Below are positions 8,147 to 17,600 of a stretch of DNA of 27,337 bases, one piece after another. A model generated the notes under the pieces. That model did not search any database and was not told where the DNA came from. It saw only the letters and a list, made by a program, of their open reading frames with translations. This DNA comes from Reclinomonas americana ATCC 50394 (taxonomy: Eukaryota; Jakobida; Jakobea; Jakobida). The stretch spans positions 33,455 to 60,791 of the forward strand of contig PS015111.1 in the NCBI GenBank assembly GCA_048213135.1. The letters are read 5' to 3'. The stretch's first letter is position 1, and the number at the start of each line of letters is the position of its first letter. The position numbers were made by a program, and so were the translations under genes.

Positions 8147-8204
8147 GGAGAGGACAGATGGCTCCTGTCAACTGTCCTCGAAGTCTGCTAAAGCTGCGAC
8201 AGTT
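8147..8204. repeat. Right inverted repeat of the DIRS-like element
   Basis: This is the reverse-complement partner of 29-91, with 19 exact bases (8147-8165) and then an imperfect match through tcaactgtc and agtctgctaaa to about 8204. It marks the probable 5' end of the element on the minus strand. The last codons of the small minus-strand ORF (stop at 8168-8170) lie inside it. Confidence 0.6.
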
Positions 8205-8432
8205 GATAAATGTGCTGTTGCGTGTTCGTCAAAAAAGGACTTTTGCATTTTTCGTATTTGTTTAAATTTGCGCCACGAAATCCTTTTGAGGCCAACACGC
8301 GTTTGATTGGCTTTGCCTCCTGAAAGGGAAGATGACTGTTGTACACTCACCTGCTTCTTCAGCAGGCAGATGCAAATGCTCTTCCGAATGTGCGACGTTG
8401 CAGTCGACGTCGTTTGACTCCAACGAGCGCAT
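8168..8432 (-). CDS. Possible small two-exon gene of unknown function
   Basis: An ATG at 8432 opens an exon to 8351 (MRSLESNDVDCNV at its start, PAEEAG at its end). A GTGAGT donor, a pyrimidine tract and a CAG acceptor bound a 31-nt intron (8350-8320). Exon 2 (8319-8168) continues in phase with a basic stretch (KRISWRKFKQIRKMQK) and ends ALADFEDS at TGA. The total is about 77 residues. I do not recognise the family. Reading straight through the intron is also open in another frame, so splicing is not forced. The last dozen codons lie within the right inverted repeat, so the gene may have been truncated by the element insertion, may belong to the element, or may not be real. Confidence 0.35.
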
Positions 8433-8580
8433 GCGCACTGTGTACACACTGCGCAGCACAACACGTAACACCTCCACTCAAGTGCACAAAACGCACGACG
8501 AAAGAATCCACATGTTTGCCGGAGAATCCCTCGGAGAACGTCGCCGACTTGTCCACACTCACTCATTCTCATTTGTTGCA
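8433..8580. promoter_or_regulatory. Short divergent intergenic region
   Basis: About 150 nt separate the ATG of the small minus-strand ORF from the ATG of the large plus-strand gene. A shared two-way promoter is possible. I see no clear TATA box; the region is mixed-composition with several CAC/GTG elements. Confidence 0.3.
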
Positions 8581-8679
8581 ATGAGCGACTCATGGTGGTA
8601 CTCTCGCACCGCTCTTCCCGCGCAAGCACTCACCCATGCGCTCACACTGGCCACGAATGACACACTCGCGATCATAAGA
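8581..8679 (+). CDS. First coding exon of the DDB1/SF3B3-like gene
   Basis: ATG then 33 codons (MSDSWWYSRTALPAQAL...TLAIIR), ending in AGA followed by a consensus GTAAGT donor, phase 0. The pattern matches the first beta strands of DDB1/SF3B3, where a short hydrophobic start is followed by a variable loop and a strand ending in Ile-Ile/Val-Arg/Lys. The following exon (about 45-50 residues in relatives) is not found with confidence. It may lie in the 8838-9008 gap. A weak candidate is the frame over 9715-9790 (PVKLWRKYGTGAHF), which resembles the next DDB1 segment but has no good splice sites. Confidence 0.6.
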
Positions 8680-11600
8680 GTAAGTGAGAGAGGGAGAGAC
8701 ACAGAGAAGAGAGAGAGTGTGTGTGAAAGAGTGTGAAAGAGTGAGTAGTCAAGGCGACGACTTAGGTGACGACTTAGGCGTGAGTGTGAGAGAAGAGAGA
8801 GAGAAATGTGAGAGAGGAGAAAGACTGCTCTGTCTTANNNNNNNNNNNNNNNNNNNNNNNNNNNNNNNNNNNNNNNNNNNNNNNNNNNNNNNNNNNNNNN
8901 NNNNNNNNNNNNNNNNNNNNNNNNNNNNNNNNNNNNNNNNNNNNNNNNNNNNNNNNNNNNNNNNNNNNNNNNNNNNNNNNNNNNNNNNNNNNNNNNNNNN
9001 NNNNNNNNAGTGGAGGGGAGGGTAGAGGGAGAGGGAGAGGTAAAGGGGGGAGAATAGGAACAATCTTCAGGTTGATTGACGTTGTCTCTCCTTCTGTTTT
9101 GTCTGCCTGCTCTTCTTCTTCTTCCTCTCCTCTTGCTCTTCTTGGTTACGTGTTGGCGTGTTAGTCGCTGTCTTGTTCTCGTTCCTCCTCATCTTCTTCT
9201 ACTCTTCTCCTGCCTCTTCTTCCTATACCAGCGCTTCTTCTTCCTCCATTCTTCTTCTTCCTCCATTCTTCTTCTTCCTCCATTCTTCTTCTTCCTCCAT
9301 TCTTCTTCTTCCTCCATTCTTCTTCTTCCTCCATTCTTCTTCTTCCTCCATTCTTCTTCTCCGTAGACTTGTCCGTGTAGCTTTCATCTTGATCTTGATG
9401 TTGTCTCTCCTTCTGTTTTGTCTGCCTTCTCTTCTTCTTCTTCTTCCTCTCCTTCTCCTTCTCGTGCCTCCTCATCTTGCTGCTGTCTCTTCCTCTCCTG
9501 CCTCGTATTGCTCTTCTACGCCTTTCCTGCCTTCTCCAGTCTTCTCCTTCTTCGTCCTCGTTATTTACTTGTCCTTGTAGCTTTTCATCTTGATCTTGAT
9601 GCTGTATCTCCCTCTTCCACTCTTCTATTTCCTGCTCTCCTCCATGGACAAGAAAAGATGGAGGACGAGGTTAAAGAATAGAGAGGGGCAGAAGAGCAAG
9701 AAGAAGAGCGAGACGAAGACTGCCTTTGCGTGCCTGTCAAACTCTGGCGGAAGTATGGCACCGGTGCTCACTTTCTTGACGATTTTAATCACTGCCTGTT
9801 TCTCTTGCCCGGCACCTGTGCATTCTTCCTCCACCCTCCCTCACCCTTCTCCCCTTCCCCCTTTTCCCCCTTCCTCCCTTCCTTTTTACAGTTGCTGGCC
9901 CTCACCTCCGACTCCGGTCGCCTCACCCTCCTCGACCTCTCGCCCACCCGCTCCGCCGACGGCGCCGACGACTCGCTGGGCGCGCCCTCCGCACCACGGG
10001 TCGCCCAGCACATTGCTGTCGGGCCCGCCGGCACTCACCTCCGCGTGCCCAACCGGCTGTGCAGACCACACGAGTCGTTGCGTGTCTGATTGAAAGAGAA
10101 GGAATCGGAGACGACAGTACGCAGCGAGCAGAGTGGCAGGCAGTGTGATGGACGATGATGATAGGTGGTGACTGTGAGAGATTGGAGGGTCGAACGATCG
10201 AGCGAGCAGAGTGATAGTGATCTAAGAGAAAAGAGAAGGAATCGGAGACAGCAGTACGCAGTGAGCAGTGTGAGAGAGAGTGAGTGAGAGAGAGAGAGAG
10301 ATTGTAACGCTTATTTCCCTCACACACCCTCCTTTATCTGCACAGTGGCCGCGTGGTGGCGCTGGCAGCGGCGGAAGAAATGATTTCGCTGCACTTTTTC
10401 GAAGCCGCTTCTCGCAAGTTCTCAGAGGAGGTGCGGGTGTCGAATGAGACAGTGCTTCTGCACAGCTTCTGCGCCTCATTCTTTGTTGCAGGCCTATACA
10501 CTGACGGTGTCGGGTGTTCTCCTCGATTTGTGTTGGCTTCCACGCGCTGCCGATTCCTCTGTGTTGTCGCTGGCTGCCCTCTCTGTGAGGTGCGTTGTCT
10601 ATGTTTTCGTACCTCTCTCCCGTGTCTCATCCCTTTTCGCACAGAACGGGCCACGAAACCTACGACATCCAGGTGTGGGATGTGTTTCTCGAGGACCAGA
10701 GCGGCAAGCTGCGGCGACGTATGCGCTTCGGTCCGGAGGCTCCGCGCACCGCAGTGTTGCGTTAGATTCTGCCAATTGACGTCTTTCACGGACAATATTT
10801 CCTCCTGTGCCTTCTCCTCCCTTTCTCCGTTGTCCTCATTGCCTTCACGCCATCTCTGCCTTTCCTCTCATTCTGCGCCTTCTCCTTTTCCTGATTCACT
10901 GCGTTCTCCTCGCTGTCATTCATCCTCTCTGCCTTTCCTTTCATTCTGCGCCATCTCCTCCTTCACTTCTCCCTCTTCACTGCCTTCTCATCCTCTCTGC
11001 CTTTTCTCTCCTTCTGCTCTTCATCGCCTTCTACAGCTTCACTGCGGTCTCCTCTCTTTTTTCATCCAGTATCTGTCTCTCCTCCTGTGTGCTCTCCTCC
11101 TTCGCTACGGTGTCTGGTCTGCCTTCACGTCATCTCTACTTTTCTCTTCTTGCCGCATTCTCCTTTTATCGCCTTCTCCTCCTCCTGTGCCTTCTTCTCG
11201 CTGTTTTTCATCCTCGCTGAATATCATCGTCTCTGCCTTTTCTCTCCTCCTTTGCCTTCTCCCTCTTCGCTGCCATCTCATCCTCTCTGCTTTCCTCCCC
11301 TTCTCCTCTTGATCTCCTTTCCCTGATTCACTGCGTTCTCCTCGCTGTTTTTCATCCAATCTCTGCCCCTCTCCTCCTGCGCGCTCTCCTCCTTCACTTC
11401 TTTCTCTTCACTGCCCTCTTATTCTCTCTGCCTTTCTCTCCTTCTCCTCTTCGTTGCCTTCTCCTGCTTCAGTGTGTACTCCTGGTTGTTTTTGCACCCT
11501 CTCTGCCTGTCCTCTCCTTCTCCTCTTCGTTGCCTTCTCCTTTTTCACTGCTTCCTCCTCGCTGCTCTCTCCCGTCTCACTTCATTCTCCCCCTTCTCCT

Positions 11601-14600
11601 CCGTCTCCTTCTCCTCCTTCTCCTTCTCCTCCTCCTCCTTCCACACAGGGTGCCATCGGTCAACTTCTTCACTCCCATCGCACTGGCTCTCCGTCGATTC
11701 GCCACTCAGGCGCGCCCCAGCGGCATCGAGTACAACGCTGGCTGCGATGAGCTCTTTCGCAATTTCTCAATGAGCCGACCCGGCGTCGATGGCGACGACG
11801 AGGACGAGAACGGCGCAGATGGAAGCAGTGCAGGTTGCGAGGAGGTGGTGGCCTCTACCACCGTGCCGTCCTTCAATCGCCCCGACGACGTGGTGATGGA
11901 CGACGCCGATGCTGCCGACCGCCGTCGTGCACCCAAGCGCATTCCCGCCCTGCTGTCTCTCGAGCCGATTCCGTGGGAACCCGAGTTGCTGGGCGTGTGG
12001 ATGGAGGGCTCATTCAACCTCATTCATCTCGGTCGCATGGTGCACCTCAGCTCCTCGTACCTGCCGCCGCCCTCGGTCGATGTGGAGACGAAGACAAAGT
12101 CGTCGGGTAAGGCGATGAAGAATTGTGTGTATGTGGATCTCCTCGCTGACTTGACCTCCTCCAGGTGTTTTGCGCGCGTGTTCATGCCCGCTGGCGTCGC
12201 AGTCGGCATTCCTCGTCAACACCGAATTCGGCGACACCTACGTGATGAGACTGGTGGAGGGGTTGGTCGGCGAGCCGGCACATGTCGGTCTGTTCGCGAT
12301 GACATCATGCCACTCGATGCTTGTGCGCCTGAAGTGCTCTCCTTTGGCGCAGAATTCGACTTTGTCGCGCGATACGCACCAGGCCTCGCGCTGCTGCCTG
12401 TCGGCCCGCAAGAAGCATCGTTCTTCTTCCTGGGTTCGGTGTGCGATCAGTCGACGATTATCCAAGTTGAGTGTTGGCGGGAGGGGGAGAGAGGGAGGAA
12501 GAGAAGGGAGGTAGGAAGAGAACAAGAGTTACAGAAAGGGAGAGAGTCAGATAGAAGTGGGGAAGCAGATGGCAAGACTCATGGAAATGCCCGAGAGCAG
12601 GAGAGAGTGATAAAATGTTGACGAAGTTTGTGTGATTGAGTGAGAGAGACGAGACAGTGTTAGTGAGGAAGTGTTATCTAAGTTTGTCGCCCTTTCGTGG
12701 CGTACATTGTATGCGACTGCGAGAGGAATGGAGTGTGTGTTATTGCTCACTACATTCGTTCATTGTGGTGTTTGTTGTATGCACTTGTGTGTGAAAGAGG
12801 GAAGAGAGAAAGAGACTGTGTGTGAGAGGGAGGGAGAGAGAATGCATGCTGCCACTGCACACATACATCGTGGCGCTTGTGTGCGACTGTTTGTGCGTCT
12901 GTGTGTGAGACTGAGAGCCTTATGGCTGTGGTTCTTTTGTGTGAAAGTGTCGATGTGAGAATTGCTCCTTCTGCTGACTCGCTTTTCAGATTGCCTTCGA
13001 CGAGGAAGGTCGGGCCTGCGACTCAACTGTCGTGCATCGCTTCAGCGAGGTGTTGCCGTGTGTGGACTTCGACGTGGCCGATATCAACGGCGAGGTGAGA
13101 GAGAATGCAGTTCTTCTTCCCTTCTCCACTTCCTTAATGCTCTCCTTTTCTACTCTCCAGGGCCAGAGCCAGGTCATGTGCGTCTCAGGTCGCGACTCGG
13201 GCGGTCAACTCAGTGTCATTCGCAACGGACTGGGAGTTACTCGGCTCGACCGCACGCCGCCGACTTATGAAGGGTTCTCTTTGTTGCCTCTTTTCCCTTC
13301 CCTCTTTGTGATCTCATTCTGTCACGCGCTGCAGTTTGAACGGCATGTGGACCACCAGCTCGAATGGCGCCGACTGCTTTGACGAATTCCTCGCCATGAG
13401 TTTCACGGGAGGTACCCGCGTGCTGGCACTGGAGCGTGATTCAGCAGACGTCAGGTTCGACTTGCGGTGATGGTCTTCTTGCCTCTTCATCTCTTTCGTA
13501 ATTTCGCTGCTGCCGCAGTGACGACCTCGGTCTCGCCACCGAGTCGTCCAGCGTTCTCGTACACCAGTTCATGCGCTGCAGAATGCTTGCGCAAGTCACC
13601 AGCGACATGGCGCTCCTGGTCGATCCGCGAACCCCGGCTGCACATCGTTCTGTGTGCCACGGTCGATTGTTTATTAGTACCCCCATATCTGACGCGTCGA
13701 TTGTGTCGCAGGCTGCACGTGGCAACCACCTCCGGGCAGCCGTATCGCCGTCGCCGCGGCGGGCGAATGGCTCTCCGACGCACTCGCCGAGTGTATTGTG
13801 CTCAGCGTCGCGGAAAGTGGCGAGTCGTCGCGCATCATCGTACTGCGCGTGGATCCAGCGTCGCGCACACTTGAGCAGTTGCGTGTGCGCGCCTTGGGTG
13901 TTTCCTGCATGGGCGGTGTGTCTAATCTCGCGCTCGCAGATTCGGTGGTGAGACGGTTGTTGACGAGGACATTAGTTGCATGTGGATCCCACCTCGCTCG
14001 GAGGCGCTAGATGCGTGGTGAGTGTGCGCGTCCACTAATCGTGCATGGAAGAGGAGAGAGGGGGCGGGGAAGAGAATTAGGAGGAAGAAAAGAGAATCGG
14101 AGAGGAGCTGGCGAGTTTTTTTGCTTGTATATCACTTCGTGAGAGAGTGAAGGAGAGAATGCGAACCGCTCGAGAGATCGAGCAGTGTGATGTAAGCTAG
14201 GAGAGTTCAGAGAGTTTGACCCGGCTTGAAGAGCACTAGGAAGATGGCAATGCAAGCAGATTGGAATTGCAAGCAGAAGAAGTGTTGAAGGCAGAGGAGC
14301 AGACGCATATTGTCGCTTAAAGTCACTTTATGAAAGAGCTTAAACTTCTTTCATGCTGTGCAACGAAAATGAGTTGTTAGAGTCATGGTTGAAGAGCTCG
14401 TCCCCATTTGCTGACTTTCTGCGCCCCACCAGGCCCGCACTCCAGAACACAGTTCTCGTCGGCACGCATGCATGCCACGTGCACGTGCTACGCTTCTCGG
14501 GCACGCAGTCGGAGCCACTGCAGCGAGCGCTCACCATTGGCACCAGTTTCGTCTCGCCCTCTCACTCGCCATGCTGTTATTGCTTCTCACCTCATGCGCT

Positions 14601-17600
14601 CTGGCAGCCTCGTCGGCCAAGAGCAGCGCCGAGGGCGCCCTGGGCGTGCCACAGTCAGTGCACCTCTCGTTCGAGCCGTACGAGACCGACAGTGGTGCAT
14701 TCCGACTGGTACCGCGACTCTTCTTTGGTCTGCGCGACGGCACGCTGGCCTGGTGTGACATTCTGCGCACGGACGACAGTCACTTGCACGACGTTGCAGT
14801 GTCGCCGTTGAATGCGAAGCGTGTGGGCCAGTTGCGCGCATTTACACGCCCTGATATCGCTTTCGTCTGTGCCACCCACCATTGCGATGAATCGTCAGAA
14901 AACCGGTGGCACTCTTTCCACTCAAGTCTGCCAATGCCTCGGAGCGCCCGCTCAGCCGTCTCTTTGTAATGTCAGACACGGCCTGGTTGACGCTTCTCGG
15001 GCAACCTCATTCGCCAGCAGAGTCACGCTCCGACATTGAATTGGTGTCGGTGTGCGTCTCCAATGTTGCGGTGGCAGGAGTGGGTAAAGTAGTTTACAAT
15101 TGCCGATACTGACGTCTCATTGCAGGCGGCATTCGGTGCTTCTTTGCACACACCGGCGTGCGCGGGTGGTGTGATTCTGTGGATTGACAATGCGTTGCAT
15201 GTGTGCACACTGAGTGACAATGTGCGGACGAATGTGCAGTCATTGGCAATTGGCAAGGTTTGGAACGGGAAGAGGGAAGAGGAAAGGGTCGTGAGAAGGA
15301 AAGATTATGGCATGTTCTGACCACCTGTAATCCTCGTCGTTCCTTTGGCATTGTGCTCCCTTTCTGGTCTTGGATGCCCACGTCCTCCGCTGCATGACAA
15401 CCTTCAATTCTCTTTCCATGTCTTGTCGTCGCCATGTATTCTCGTCCGACGTTGCCTCTTTATTGTCCATGTCTTTGTGTATTCTGGGCTTGGTTGGACC
15501 TGTTGTGCTCTTTTCCCCCTTCTTTCTCTTCGGTCGGTTTGTCGTCTAACATTGCTTCTTGATGGTGTGTGCCTGCGGTGGGCAGTGCACCTTGTCGCTC
15601 GCTGCCCTCATCCCCTTACCCTCTCTCTGCTCTCTCCTTTCCCCCTCCACTCACCGTGCACGGACGACAGACCCCACGACGCATTCTATACCTTCGCGGT
15701 TTTACCGACGTCGCCGGCGTCGACGCAGCCTCCAATGTCAAGGGTCTGGTGGCTGTGGCATCCACCGGCTATGTGGTACGCGCGGGTGAGGCGGTGGTGC
15801 GCTCTGAATTGCGCTTCGCCGATGCTCGCACGATGGAGTGGGTGACGCCGCCCGTTGCCATGCGCTCGGGATATCAAATTTACTCGCTGGCAGGTGTGTT
15901 GTGTGTCGTTGGCATCTCTCTGTGCACGAGTCATTAGCTTCGCTTTCACCTTCTGGGCGTTGTTCTGCACGCATTCTGCTGTGTGGAAGTTTCCTCCATC
16001 TTCTTGTTTGCAAGTCTGCACAACTGCAATTTTGCAGCGAGTGGAGTGTATTATTTCTCATATCTCCTTGCATCCTCTTCATATTGCCTCTCCTCCCTTG
16101 CCTCTCTACTCTCCTCTCCTCTCCTCTCCTCTCCTCTCCTCTTCTATCCTCTCCTCTCCTCTTCTCTCTTCTCCTATCCTCTCCTCCCCTTCGCCCCTCC
16201 TCTCCTCTCCTCTCCTCTCCTCTTGCCTTTCCTCTCCTCTCCTCTCTTCTCCTATCCTCTCCTCCCCTTCTCCCCTCCTCTTGCCTCTCCTGTCCTCTCC
16301 TCTTGCCTCTCCTCTCCTCTCCTCTCTTTTTCCCATCCTTCTCCCTTTCGCTGCCCTTTCTCCTTTCCCTCACTCTCCCTCCCCCCTCCCCTTTCCCCCT
16401 TCTCCCTTCCCACCTTCCCCTTTCCCTCCAGAATGGTGCTGGACCAGCGACAGCGGACGACACCATCTCCTCTGCGTGGGCATGGGCGCGGGCTCCGGCC
16501 GATCACAGTCCGGTCGCCTCCTGCTCTTCTCCATGCGCCGCGATCCAGAGGCCGGAGCGCAGGAAGCGGTTTGTCTTCCAATCCCTTTCAGTGATTCGCA
16601 TCTCTCCATTCTCACTTTGCCCTCAATGCCAACAGCACGTGCAACTCCTACGCGTCGGCAAGATCCACCTCGGTGGCGTGTGCTATTGCATCCTGCCGCA
16701 CTCGCCCGAGATGCTGATCATTTCCTCGGGACCCGACATTTTCGTGCTCCGACGTGCAGCATCGTCGCCAGGCGCCCCTTCCCCAGACCCCGCAAACGCC
16801 AGCGGCGCGTGGCCTCTGCAGCGCTTCAATGCCGCCGCCGAAGTGTCCGTCATTGTGCACCGGCAACACGTGTTTGCCGCCACCTCCCGCACACCAATGT
16901 TTGGTCTGTTGCTGTCCGGCATCACACGCACCAGCCAGTTTGTCATGTCGCTGTCGTCCGTCGGCGGCACGCGAGTGGTGGCCACGGATCGGTGTGATGG
17001 AACACTGCTGTACGTGCTACTGCCGACGGGCGAGCTGAAGTATGCGTTGGGGTGCGTGTGTCTGATTTCGGAAAATGGATGAGTTGTGTTGAAAGGTAGA
17101 GACCGATACCCGTCTGTGGTTCTGCGCAGAGAGCAAGCACGTCGACTGATGAGCACGGTGACGGCGGTGAACGACACGGACTTTTGGGGTGTTGACAAGT
17201 TCGGAGGCGTGTATCTCGATGTGAAGCGTGAAGGTGAGTGTCAACCATTCTCTGCTTTGCCTTTCTCTCTCCAGTCTCTTCATCAGTAGATAGCGTACTC
17301 TCCCTGTCTTCTCTTTTCCCTGCTTTTTTCTTCCTCTCGCGACCTCCTATCCGTTCTCCTTTTTCTTCCCTTCTCCCCCTTCTCTTCTCCTCTCCCCCTT
17401 TTCTTCCCCTCTACCCCGTCTCTTCTCCTCTCCCCCTTCTTCCGCTCCTCCTCCTTTTCCGCGCTTCTCACCCCCCTTGCCCTCTTTAGAGCTCGTGCAA
17501 AAGCAGCAAAATCTGCAACTCATGTGCTTTGGCACGCTGCCTGGCGTGGGCATCCGCATCCGACCGGGAACTCTCATCCGTCGCTACGTCCGCTCCGATG

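Larger units (their letters stand above)
29..8204 (-). mobile_element. DIRS-like tyrosine-recombinase retrotransposon
   Basis: The unit holds, in minus-strand order, a Gag-like region, a reverse transcriptase/RNase H/methyltransferase-like ORF and a tyrosine recombinase. DIRS elements combine an RT-RNaseH-MT protein with a tyrosine recombinase in place of a DDE integrase, and they end in inverted or split repeats. Here imperfect inverted repeats lie at 29-91 and 8147-8204. All catalytic motifs are present and the frames are uninterrupted over 5.6 kb, so the copy looks young and possibly competent. The 8.2-kb span exceeds that of the best-known DIRS elements, mainly because of about 2.2 kb of non-coding leader between 5906 and 8146. 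The exact ends are unproven: DIRS elements can carry an internal complementary region, so the true left end may lie outside the window. Confidence 0.8.

Noticed and set aside
9076-9580. Leu/Phe/Ser-rich ORFs with a 17-residue repeat
   Set aside because: The 17-residue period is just the 17-nt minisatellite read three times, and no protein is implied.
10807-11360. Ser/Phe/Leu-rich plus-strand ORFs that look like membrane proteins
   Set aside because: The pyrimidine-rich intron gives Ser, Leu, Phe and Pro in all frames. There is no start context and no domain.
15838-16594. Long Ser/Leu/Pro frames (and Arg/Glu frames on minus) over 16080-16430
   Set aside because: They come from a homopyrimidine intron tract. 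Only the ends at 15671-15893 and from 16432 match conserved protein, and a phase-correct intron separates them.
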